Of a DNA stretch of 5,359 nucleotides, positions 1 to 5,319 are shown in pieces. The notes under the pieces were generated by a model. That model had not been told where the DNA came from and made no database searches. It saw only the letters and a list, made by a program, of their open reading frames with translations. Origin of the DNA: an uncultured bacterium (GTDB lineage Bacteria; Verrucomicrobiota; Lentisphaeria; Victivallales; Victivallaceae). The translations under genes were made by a program, and so were the position numbers. Location of the stretch: NCBI GenBank assembly GCA_949286445.1, contig CASECL010000014.1, positions 1-5,359 of the forward strand, in the 5' to 3' direction. Numbering within the stretch: the first letter of the stretch is position 1; the number at the start of each line of letters is the position of its first letter.

Positions 1-1506
1 CAGGCTCAGCTCCGGCTTAATATCAAAGAGGGGGCGGAAGTAGTTCACTTTATCCGGGATACCAATGATCCCAAAATTGTCACCAAAACCTATGTTCTGA
101 AACACGCCGATCCCTATTCCATACGGCCCTATCTGCGGGAAATGGTTCAGGCTCAGCGGGTGGATTACAATAACGCTGTCGGCCGGGCAAATCCGGATTA
201 TTACAATACTTACAGCAAGGACAACTCGGATAAAACCCAGAAAATTTTTGTCCCCTGCGGCATAGAGTGTGTCAAATTTGCCGACGGTACCGGGATAATC
301 ATGATTTCTGCCGAAGAATACCGTTTCCGCAGCAGTGTCAACGGCATGGGAATTGATGAACTGGTTGCCCGGCTTGATCAGCCCGGAATAATGAATTCCT
401 CCGGTCAGCCCAAATACATCTATTTCCCCGCCAACCGCAGTGCGGAAGATTTGCAGAAGATGATCAAACTGGTCGGTGCCAACGTTTCCAACGATACGGT
501 GGAGCTGATCGGCGGCAAGGACAAGGTTGAACTGGATCCGGATTTGAACTGTCTCTTTTTCAATACCGCGCTTTATTCCCGGAAAAACATCGAAGAAATG
601 CTGAAAATTTACGACATCACCCCCCCGGAAGTGCGGATAACCTGCACCGTATATGAAATTGATGCGGAAAATGACGGCATGCTGGGACTGGATTTCCAGA
701 GCTGGAAAAATAATGACGGGGTAAAGCTGTTCCAGACCGGAGCCAACTGGTCGCACAATTACAATATCAAAGACATTGTTGCCCCGGTAAATCCGGATGG
801 CACGATCAATACGCATTACTTCAATTTCCAGCCTCAGTGGAATACCCGTTTTCTGGATTTCCTGGTCTCCAAAGGCAAAGCCAGGGTATTTTCATCCGGC
901 ACTCTGGCGGTTCAGAACGGCACCAGCGGCAACCTGACCCGTTCCAGCGGTATTCTCTATGCCGCGCTGAAAAAGATTGAAAGTTCCGATGCCACCGGAA
1001 AAGGCGAACACGGCAATGAAGTGGATGTTACAACTGCCAATGCCAAATTCAAGTTCACCCTTGATGTGCTGCCGGTGATTACAGAAAAAGCCACTACTTT
1101 GTCGGTGAAAGTTGCCACCAGAAGTCTGCTGGGTTACACTTCAGGCGGCGAAGTACGCACCAGTGATTACAGTACAAGTCAGGATGTTATGCTTGGCAAT
1201 GGCAAAACCCGTTTCTACCTCGGCGGAGTGGAAAAAGCTCAGGTGGTAAGTGAAAACGGAGGCATCCCGCTGCTGAAAGACATCCCCTTTGTCGGCTGGC
1301 TCTTCTCCACCGAACGTGAATCCACCAAAAAAACTCAGATTGTAGTCGTTGCCGACTGTGAAGTCATCCGGCCGGACAGCAAGATCAATCCGGAGGAGCT
1401 GGAGAAAATCGAAATCATTCGGCAGATCGGCGAAAATGCCGGAGAAAGCAACCGTTACGGTTACCGGCAGTTCGGGCTTGACCCGGAGCGCGGCAGCGCG
1501 TTCTGA
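1..1506 (+). CDS. Secretin-family outer-membrane protein (type II/III secretion or pilus type), 5'-truncated by the window edge
   Basis: The frame is open from base 1 to the TGA at 1504-1506 (501 residues seen), so the ATG at 142 is internal and the true start lies outside the window. Numbering from base 1, residues about 29-60 (KTYVLKHADPYSIRPYL) look like a secretin N-domain. Residues about 145-215 look like a second one, ending in the typical 'D...N.L.....I..ML...D..PPEVRI' pattern (TPPEVRI at 207-213). The C-terminal secretin domain follows: KGKARVFSSG at 291-300 matches the family's 'G.a.v.S.p' strand, and GGIPLLKDIPFVGWLF at 420-435 is the hallmark 'GiPlLkdIP.lG.lF' motif, followed by 'TKKTQIVVVADCEVI'. 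A charged tail of about 45 residues ends the protein. Secretins form multimeric outer-membrane channels. No other secretion or pilus gene is visible, so the system it serves cannot be named. GspD or PilQ specifically is not supported. Confidence 0.88.
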   Translation, partial: QAQLRLNIKEGAEVVHFIRDTNDPKIVTKTYVLKHADPYSIRPYLREMVQAQRVDYNNAVGRANPDYYNTYSKDNSDKTQKIFVPCGIECVKFADGTGIIMISAEEYRFRSSVNGMGIDELVARLDQPGIMNSSGQPKYIYFPANRSAEDLQKMIKLVGANVSNDTVELIGGKDKVELDPDLNCLFFNTALYSRKNIEEMLKIYDITPPEVRITCTVYEIDAENDGMLGLDFQSWKNNDGVKLFQTGANWSHNYNIKDIVAPVNPDGTINTHYFNFQPQWNTRFLDFLVSKGKARVFSSGTLAVQNGTSGNLTRSSGILYAALKKIESSDATGKGEHGNEVDVTTANAKFKFTLDVLPVITEKATTLSVKVATRSLLGYTSGGEVRTSDYSTSQDVMLGNGKTRFYLGGVEKAQVVSENGGIPLLKDIPFVGWLFSTERESTKKTQIVVVADCEVIRPDSKINPEELEKIEIIRQIGENAGESNRYGYRQFGLDPERGSAF

Positions 1507-1574
1507 TATGGAGGATGACACGCCGCAGAAGATTTTAAGCGGCAGTTGACCTAACCGGGAGGGAAATAAAAAGT

Positions 1575-1616
1575 AAACGGAAAAGGCAGATGTTTCTGCC
1601 TTTCCCGTTTCTTTTT
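1575..1616. terminator. Bidirectional Rho-independent terminator between the secretin gene and the ammonium transporter gene
   Basis: A 16-bp stem (1575-1590 with 1595-1610) has a single A-C mismatch (1581/1604) and a TGTT loop at 1591-1594. On the plus strand it is followed by CTTTTTATTG. On the minus strand the same hairpin is followed by ACTTTTTATTT. The poly-T tracts on both sides, 69 bp past the secretin stop and 59 bp past the transporter stop, fit one hairpin ending both convergent transcripts. Confidence 0.85.
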
Positions 1617-1625
1617 ATTGCTCCG

Positions 1626-1657
1626 GGCGGAGATGGTTTAATTTCTCCGCCGGTTTT
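1626..1657 (+). terminator. Second hairpin, possible backup terminator
   Basis: GGCGGAGA (1626-1633) pairs perfectly with TCTCCGCC (1644-1651) around a 10-base loop. The stem can be extended by CCG/CGG if one G is bulged. On the plus strand it is followed by GGTTTTGTTGT, a moderate T-tract. On the minus strand the trailing sequence is A-rich, so on that side it would be only a 3'-end structure in the transporter mRNA. It is weaker evidence than the hairpin at 1575-1610. Confidence 0.45.
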
Positions 1658-1668
1658 GTTGTCAAGAC

Positions 1669-3063
1669 TTACTCGTTGGGGAAGATTTGGAAGCCGTAGT
1701 AAGCATCATTGCCGTGTTCGACTACATCCAGCCCCTTGAGTTCTTCTTCTTCAGTGACCCGGATGCCCATGGTGCGCTTCATGATGGCAAACATCACTAC
1801 ACCAATTCCGAACGACCAGGCAACGTAGGTAGCCGACCCCAGAAGCTGAACTCCGAGTTGTCTCAATCCGCCACCGTAAAGCAGTCCGGTGCTGGCGGCA
1901 GCTGTACCCAATACCGCTTCAGCGTTGAACAAGCCGCAGGCAATCGTTCCCCAGATGCCGTTGACCGCGTGAACGCTGACCGCACCCACCGGGTCGTCAA
2001 TGTGAATCCGATCGAGGAAGAGAACACTCAATATTACCAGCACACCGGCAACCGCTCCGATAATGATTGCTCCGACGGGAGTAACGGTATTGCAGGGGGC
2101 GGTGATGGCAACCAGACCGGCCAGAGAACCGTTAAGAACCATGGAAAGATCCGGTTTTCCCAGGATTATCCACACGGCGATCAGGGCACTGACTGTGCCG
2201 GATACCGCGCCGAGGTTGGTAATGAAAGCAATTCTGCCGATACTGCCGTCCGCAGCAAGGGTTGACCCGGGATTGAAGCCGAACCAGCCGACCCACAGAA
2301 TCAGCACACCCAGGGTGGCAATTACCAAATTATGCCCGGGAATGGAGTTGCTTTTTCCCTCGGCATTGTATTTCCCGATACGGGGACCGAGTGCCATTGC
2401 GCCGGCCAGAGCCAGGCAGCCGCCTACGGTATGCACCACGGTGGAACCGGCAAAGTCACAGAAACCTAAATTTCCCAGCCATCCTGCGGCTTCGGCATTG
2501 AATAATCCGCCCCATGCCCATTTGCCGGCAATAGGATAGATGAATGCACTGACAATACAGGAGTAAAGCAGGTAGGCCGAAAACTTGGTTCGTTCTGCGA
2601 CCGCTCCGGAAACAATGGTGGCAGATGTGGCACAGAACATAGTTTGAAAGAACATGAATGTCCAGTTCCAGTCAGCGGCACTTTCAAATACTTTCATGAA
2701 AAAACCGTCTGTTCCAATCAGCCCCCAGGCTGTTTTCCCGAACATGAATGCTGACCCAATCAGGAAAAAAGCCAGACTGCCGACCGCGAAGTCCATCAGA
2801 TTTTTCATCATGATATTGGCGGCATTTTTTGCCCTGGTAAAACCGGTTTCCACCATGGCAAATCCGGCCTGCATAAAGAAAACCAGCACTCCGCCAATTA
2901 CTACCCATACAATATTAAGATTGTCTTTATTTTGTGAAGTCGCCTTCATCACCAGATCGCTGTTTGCTGTCTCAGGTATCTGCAAATCAGCAGCGGGAAG
3001 CATGGCGGCCGTAAAAAAAGCGGTTAGCAAAATCAGTAATTTTAAAACTCGGAATGTTTTCAT
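1669..3063 (-). CDS. amtB: Ammonium transporter, Amt/MEP/Rh family
   Basis: The 464-residue inner-membrane ammonium channel conducts NH4+/NH3 into the cell for assimilation. Residues 1-25 form a signal peptide (MKTFRVLKLLILLTAFFTAA, cleaved after about AA), as in E. coli AmtB. The rest is strongly hydrophobic, consistent with the family's 11 helices. Functional residues align with E. coli AmtB: twin pore histidines H211 (DFAGSTVVH, E. coli H168) and H365 (DDPVGAVSVH, H318); recruitment-site D203 (D160) and W184 (W148); S267 (S219); and Phe gate F143 (F107) and F263 in GWFGFN (F215). The C-terminal 'GLDVVEHGNDAYYG' segment (444-457), which couples the channel to P-II, is intact. It lies 62 bp downstream of the P-II gene on the same strand, the standard glnK-amtB arrangement, with no separate promoter visible. 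The Shine-Dalgarno is weak: the 20 bases before the ATG are mostly A/T, so translation may depend on the upstream gene. Length and residues indicate an intact gene. Confidence 0.97.
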   Translation of the reverse strand: MKTFRVLKLLILLTAFFTAAMLPAADLQIPETANSDLVMKATSQNKDNLNIVWVVIGGVLVFFMQAGFAMVETGFTRAKNAANIMMKNLMDFAVGSLAFFLIGSAFMFGKTAWGLIGTDGFFMKVFESAADWNWTFMFFQTMFCATSATIVSGAVAERTKFSAYLLYSCIVSAFIYPIAGKWAWGGLFNAEAAGWLGNLGFCDFAGSTVVHTVGGCLALAGAMALGPRIGKYNAEGKSNSIPGHNLVIATLGVLILWVGWFGFNPGSTLAADGSIGRIAFITNLGAVSGTVSALIAVWIILGKPDLSMVLNGSLAGLVAITAPCNTVTPVGAIIIGAVAGVLVILSVLFLDRIHIDDPVGAVSVHAVNGIWGTIACGLFNAEAVLGTAAASTGLLYGGGLRQLGVQLLGSATYVAWSFGIGVVMFAIMKRTMGIRVTEEEELKGLDVVEHGNDAYYGFQIFPNE

Positions 3064-3125
3064 TTTATTTTTCTGTAACCTGTATTGAATTTTTTTTCAT
3101 ATTACCGTGGAAACGAAATCTTTTA

Positions 3126-3467
3126 TCAGCCGATGGCTTCCTGTCCGCGCTCTCCGGTACGGATGCGGATGCAGTCTTCCATGGGAAGCACGAAGATTTT
3201 TCCGTCCCCGATTTTACCGGTTCTTGCACCGGCGCAGATGCCGTCGATGGTACGTTCGACAAAATCGTCATTGACCGCGATGGCGAGGCGCATTTTCTTG
3301 AGCAGATTTACTTCCCGCAATACGCCGCGGTAACTTTCCATGAAGCCTTTCTGGCGGCCGCAACCGAGGGCGGTGGTGACTGAAATTTTGAACACCTCGC
3401 GTTTGTAAAGTTCCTGCTTTACCGCATTGAGGCGTTCCGGCTTGATGTACGCAATAATAAGTTTCAT
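3126..3467 (-). CDS. glnK: Nitrogen regulatory protein P-II (GlnK/GlnB family) lacking Tyr-51
   Basis: The 113-residue trimeric signal protein should bind ATP/ADP and 2-oxoglutarate and block the Amt channel when nitrogen is plentiful. It starts at the ATG at 3467, giving the family N-terminus MKLIIAYIKPERL. A longer reading to 3527 adds a low-complexity stretch without homology and is rejected. Visible motifs: T-loop base GCGRQKG (35-41) with Q39, the 2-oxoglutarate ligand; ESYRG with Y46; K58; B-loop TGKIGDGKIFV (83-93); C-loop RIRTGE (101-106). The alignment to E. coli GlnB is gap-free, yet position 51, the uridylylated tyrosine, is Arg (GVLREVNLL). Classical GlnD control at this site is therefore impossible. 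The 'REVNLLKKMRLAIAVN' segment differs from the proteobacterial type. It is the first gene of an operon with the ammonium transporter. glnK is used for the operon context; glnB cannot be excluded by sequence alone. Confidence 0.95.
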   Translation of the reverse strand: MKLIIAYIKPERLNAVKQELYKREVFKISVTTALGCGRQKGFMESYRGVLREVNLLKKMRLAIAVNDDFVERTIDGICAGARTGKIGDGKIFVLPMEDCIRIRTGERGQEAIG

Positions 3468-3471
3468 TTTT

Positions 3472-3477
3472 CTTCCT
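3472..3477 (-). promoter_or_regulatory. Ribosome binding site deciding the P-II start
   Basis: AGGAAG, within GGAAAGGAAG on the minus strand, sits 4 bases before the ATG at 3467. The upstream in-frame start at 3527 would lie inside the sigma-54 promoter region, about 10 bases upstream of the predicted transcript start, so it cannot be translated from this promoter. Confidence 0.8.
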
Positions 3478-3527
3478 TTCCGGAACTTTGGTTTATTGGG
3501 GGTTGAATTCATTTTTCCGGGATACAT

Positions 3528-3543
3528 AGCAAACAGCGTGCCA
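3528..3543 (-). promoter_or_regulatory. Sigma-54 (RpoN) -24/-12 promoter of the glnK-amtB operon
   Basis: The minus strand reads TGGCACGCTGTTTGCT, an exact match to the sigma-54 consensus TGGCACG-N4-TTGCW, with GG at 3541-3542 (-24) and GC at 3529-3530 (-12) in correct spacing. Transcription should start near 3517, leaving a leader of about 50 nt before the P-II ATG. Sigma-54 promoters need an ATP-dependent enhancer-binding protein. For a glnK-amtB operon the expected one is an NtrC-type regulator induced by nitrogen limitation. The activator gene is not in the window. Confidence 0.9.
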
Positions 3544-3606
3544 AAAATGCCGGTAATAGAAGGTTGCCTGGGAAAATAACTGTAATTTTGAGGCGGAAAA
3601 ATAAAG

Positions 3607-3619
3607 AATCAGGTATTTT
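3607..3619 (+). promoter_or_regulatory. Possible IHF/HU bend site between enhancer and promoter
   Basis: AATCAGGTATTTT matches the IHF consensus WATCARNNNNTTR at every position but the last. It lies between the sigma-54 promoter (3528-3543) and the tandem palindromes (3654-3709), where a DNA bend would help looping. The region is AT-rich, so a chance match is quite possible, and presence of IHF in this organism is unknown. Confidence 0.3.
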
Positions 3620-3653
3620 TTTATATCATAAAACCAAAGAAAAAAACTATATC

Positions 3654-3674
3654 GTTACAAAAATGTATTATTTT
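3654..3674. promoter_or_regulatory. Putative enhancer/operator copy 1 (TACA-N4-TGTA palindrome)
   Basis: A 21-mer running from GTTACA to TATTATTTT contains a palindrome with half-sites TACA and TGTA around AAAA (3656-3667). It is repeated almost exactly at 3688-3709. It lies about 137-157 bases upstream of the predicted sigma-54 transcript start, a usual distance for an upstream activating sequence. It does not match the NtrC consensus (GCAC-N7-GTGC type). Its function is inferred from position and duplication. Confidence 0.5.
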
Positions 3675-3687
3675 AAAAATAGATAAT

Positions 3688-3709
3688 GTTACAAAAAATG
3701 TATTATTTT
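3688..3709. promoter_or_regulatory. Putative enhancer/operator copy 2 (TACA-N5-TGTA palindrome)
   Basis: This is the second copy of the motif at 3654-3674, identical except for one extra A in the central A-run, which makes the half-site spacing 5 instead of 4. Palindrome centres are about 34.5 bp apart, a little over three helical turns. It is predicted at about -171 to -192 relative to the sigma-54 start. Paired sites are typical for cooperative binding by sigma-54 activators. Confidence 0.5.
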
Positions 3710-3819
3710 GGGACTGTTATGATGTTGTTTCCGACGGTGGATAATGCACGGGATACAGCATTTTTTGAATATACGGTTCAGGAGTAATATTGTTGCAAAC
3801 CAGGAAGTTATAAAAGATA

Positions 3820-3835
3820 AAGATAAGTTTATCTT
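3820..3835. repeat. Perfect 7-bp inverted repeat, operator-like
   Basis: AAGATAA and TTATCTT are separated by GT, giving a 16-bp near-perfect palindrome. The short centre suits a dimeric DNA-binding protein better than an RNA hairpin. No regulator or regulated gene can be assigned; it lies about 300 bases upstream of the predicted glnK transcript start. Confidence 0.4.
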
Positions 3836-3976
3836 GAGTGCTTAATATATAATGGGTGTAATAATACAGGGTATCAAAGATGTATAAAGATCGGATGTCA
3901 GATTTTTTATTTGCTGCTGATTGTGGAAAATTTATTTTAAAACGTAATAATATGTCAGTGGATTAACAATTTTGCA

Positions 3977-4012
3977 ATAAAACGTACTGCGGTTTTATCC
4001 CGGTTTTCCGGG
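3977..4012. repeat. Two adjacent small hairpins
   Basis: ATAAAAC (3977-3983) pairs with GTTTTAT (3992-3998) around 8 bases. Immediately after it CCCGG (3999-4003) pairs with CCGGG (4008-4012) around TTTT. Neither is followed by a clear T-run on either strand, so they are recorded as structures and not as terminators. Confidence 0.35.
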
Positions 4013-4096
4013 TTAAGAAAAATTTTATGCCTTATTGTTAAGCCATAATTTCCCGGCGGCCATTGCTTCTGAAGAAATACTAATCCGGAAAGGTTT

Positions 4097-4154
4097 GAAA
4101 AAGAAAGAGCGGGAAAGGAAAGAACCTTTCCTTAAAAGGGTTTTCCTTTCCCGC
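4097..4154 (-). terminator. Rho-independent terminator of the membrane-protein gene
   Basis: A perfect 13-bp stem, GCGGGAAAGGAAA (4109-4121) with TTTCCTTTCCCGC (4142-4154), encloses 20 bases that can pair further (AACC/GGGTT region). On the minus strand it is followed by TCTTTCTTTTTC (complement of 4097-4108). It begins 46 bases after the stop codon at 4200, so it ends the transcript of the minus-strand gene and insulates the nitrogen operon from read-through. Confidence 0.85.
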
Positions 4155-4199
4155 AACTATTTCATTTCCCAGCAGTTAAAAGGTTTTCACTTCTTGCAG

Positions 4200-5177
4200 T
4201 CAGTTATTATTTTCTGATTTAATTGTATCGTTGTCGTCGTCGGGGTAGTCGAAGTAAAATATCATATTGTCCCGCAAGTAGCGATGCACTTCGCATGACT
4301 CCGGCGGTGCAAATGGCAGATTTTTTTCCGGTTTTTCTGATGCCGGATAGAATTTGCCGTCATGCCAGATACAGCCGATATACTTACCGCCATACAAGTC
4401 GTTTTTAATTTCCCTGGCCGGGTATTTTTTATCATTGAACCAGAATGAAATTTGGTCATCATCTCCTGCCGGCCCCCAGAAAGTAACAGGTTCTCCCGGA
4501 AGTTCTGCCCGGTAAAGTTTGGAAGCTTGTTCAAAAATAAGTTCTGTCCGGAATGGGTTGGCACTGACCAGGTAGATGCCGGATTTGTCTTCCAGTATCA
4601 AATCTCCATTTGGAAGCCGGAATACATTAATAAGCGTTTTTCCCCCGGTATTGGTAATGAGATATTTTTCAATAGTTCGGGTGGGGGATTTAAATTGAAG
4701 CTGATAATTGTATTCTGCCAGAAAGGGGTGGATGGACTGCTGCTGGAAATACAGCTTGCCGCCATCAGCACTTTCAAACGGTAATTCATGCTTTATCCAT
4801 CCCCGGCTGGATCTTGGCAGAAGAAACGTTATGGTAGTGATTAAATACACCAATGTGAAAACGACAAACAGGAGTATGAAAATTACCGGCGAGGCAATCA
4901 TCAGGTGTTTCCAGTTGACCTGATATTTCTTTACGCAATAGACGCCGAGCAGAACAATAAGCGCAATGCCCATTGGAATTGCAAATGCAGTTATTAACGG
5001 CGGAATTGCAGGGCAATGCAAAATAAGAAAGATAAGTAAAACCCCCAGCGGTGCAGTCTTCAAGGCGGCCAGAAAACCGTTCCGGCTTTTTCTGCACCGC
5101 GGTATCAGCCATAGAATTGCCGGGATAATTCCCAGGGTGAGGATTAGAATCGCTGCGGTAGCAAGGTATGAATACAT
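4200..5177 (-). CDS. Uncharacterised membrane protein: four helices plus a C-terminal extracytoplasmic domain
   Basis: The family is not recognised. From the ATG at 5177 it has 325 residues. Hydrophobic segments at about 2-26, 43-60, 63-83 and 92-121 make four membrane helices. Basic loops (RCRKSRNGFLAALK after helix 1; KKYQVNWKH before helix 4) place those loops in the cytoplasm, so the N-terminus and the C-terminal domain of about 200 residues should be outside. That domain has alternating strands and many aromatics (GKLYFQQQ, GGKTLINVFRLPNGDLILEDKSGIYLVS, ISFWFNDKKYPAREI) and looks like a beta-rich fold; it ends in an acidic tail (DYPDDDND). An in-frame TTG at 5183 would add two residues. 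GGAGG at 5188-5192 is 4 bases from the TTG and 10 from the ATG; the ATG is preferred as the stronger codon, but the TTG is possible. It has its own promoter and terminator, hence it is probably monocistronic. No catalytic motif was seen. Confidence 0.85.
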   Translation of the reverse strand: MYSYLATAAILILTLGIIPAILWLIPRCRKSRNGFLAALKTAPLGVLLIFLILHCPAIPPLITAFAIPMGIALIVLLGVYCVKKYQVNWKHLMIASPVIFILLFVVFTLVYLITTITFLLPRSSRGWIKHELPFESADGGKLYFQQQSIHPFLAEYNYQLQFKSPTRTIEKYLITNTGGKTLINVFRLPNGDLILEDKSGIYLVSANPFRTELIFEQASKLYRAELPGEPVTFWGPAGDDDQISFWFNDKKYPAREIKNDLYGGKYIGCIWHDGKFYPASEKPEKNLPFAPPESCEVHRYLRDNMIFYFDYPDDDNDTIKSENNN

Positions 5178-5186
5178 AATCAATGG

Positions 5187-5192
5187 CCCTCC
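5187..5192 (-). promoter_or_regulatory. Shine-Dalgarno GGAGGG of the membrane-protein gene
   Basis: GGAGGG on the minus strand is a strong ribosome site and the main support for translation beginning at 5177 (ATG) or 5183 (TTG). It cannot separate the two: the spacings from GGAGG are 10 and 4 bases respectively. Confidence 0.8.
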
Positions 5193-5262
5193 GTTTTATC
5201 TGCATTGAATTCTGCCTGGTTTTCTGCGTTGCCGGAAACACATTCACATTCCTGTTGAATTT

Positions 5263-5290
5263 ATTATATATCGTTAAAATTATTTTTCAA
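5263..5290 (-). promoter_or_regulatory. Sigma-70-type promoter of the membrane-protein gene
   Basis: The minus strand carries TTGAAA (complement of 5285-5290), a 16-bp AT-rich spacer and a perfect TATAAT (complement of 5263-5268). The transcript should start near 5256, leaving a leader of about 80 nt before the start codon. This housekeeping-type promoter contrasts with the sigma-54 promoter of the nitrogen operon. Confidence 0.75.
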
Positions 5291-5296
5291 GTATTT

Positions 5297-5319
5297 AGTC
5301 GATTATGCAAAAGTCGATT
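5297..5319. repeat. Short direct repeat AGTCGATT upstream of the promoter
   Basis: AGTCGATT occurs at 5297-5304 and again at 5312-5319, 15 bp apart, each followed by a similar triplet (ATG, TTG). It lies just upstream of the -35 element of the leftward gene, a possible site for a regulator, but two 8-mers are weak evidence. Confidence 0.25.

Larger units (their letters stand above)
3710..4108. other. AT-rich intergenic stretch with small inverted repeats and no convincing gene
   Basis: No reading frame with coding character was found on either strand. Visible structures: a palindrome AAGATAA-GT-TTATCTT at 3820-3835; a hairpin ATAAAAC-N8-GTTTTAT at 3977-3998; directly after it CCCGG-TTTT-CCGGG at 3999-4012; a TATAAT hexamer at 3848-3853 without a matching -35; and a 28-codon frame at 3880-3966 with poor start signals. 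These may be binding sites or part of a small RNA, but nothing here allows a firm call. Base composition is far more AT-rich than the flanking genes. Confidence 0.5.

Noticed and set aside
142..1506. ATG at 142 as the start of the secretin gene
   Set aside because: The frame is open back to base 1 and the upstream residues continue a secretin N-domain (KTYVLKHADPYSIRPYL), so this ATG is internal.
1508..1549. 13-codon frame after the secretin stop (MEDDTPQKILSGS)
   Set aside because: Too short, and its own GGAGG lies inside the frame and not upstream; probably 3' untranslated sequence.
1687..2539. Plus-strand open frames opposite the ammonium transporter
   Set aside because: Antisense shadows of a clearly conserved gene; the translations are low in hydrophobic order and match no family.
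3468..3527. Longer P-II start at 3527
   Set aside because: It adds 20 residues absent from the family, overlaps the sigma-54 promoter region and would lie upstream of the predicted transcript start; the ATG at 3467 has its own Shine-Dalgarno.
3654..3709. CRISPR-like repeat
   Set aside because: Only two copies with a 13-bp gap, AT-rich, next to a sigma-54 promoter; no array and no cas genes.
3744..3759. TGCAC...GCA as an NtrC box
   Set aside because: Only one half-site fits; the second half lacks GGTGC, so it is not a credible match.
3880..3966. 28-codon frame MYKDRMSDFLFAADCGKFIL...
   Set aside because: Only a weak AGGG precedes the ATG, and the TATAAT at 3848 has no -35 partner at suitable spacing; chance is as likely.
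3999..4012. CCCGG-TTTT-CCGGG hairpin as a terminator
   Set aside because: Five-bp stem and no T-run on either strand.
4035..4217. 60-codon plus-strand frame
   Set aside because: It starts with TTG without a ribosome site and runs through the terminator hairpin at 4109-4154.
4786..5247. 153-codon minus-strand frame starting at 5247
   Set aside because: It overlaps the membrane-protein gene in another frame; the translation lacks helices or recognisable motifs, while the other frame has clear membrane segments and a better ribosome site.
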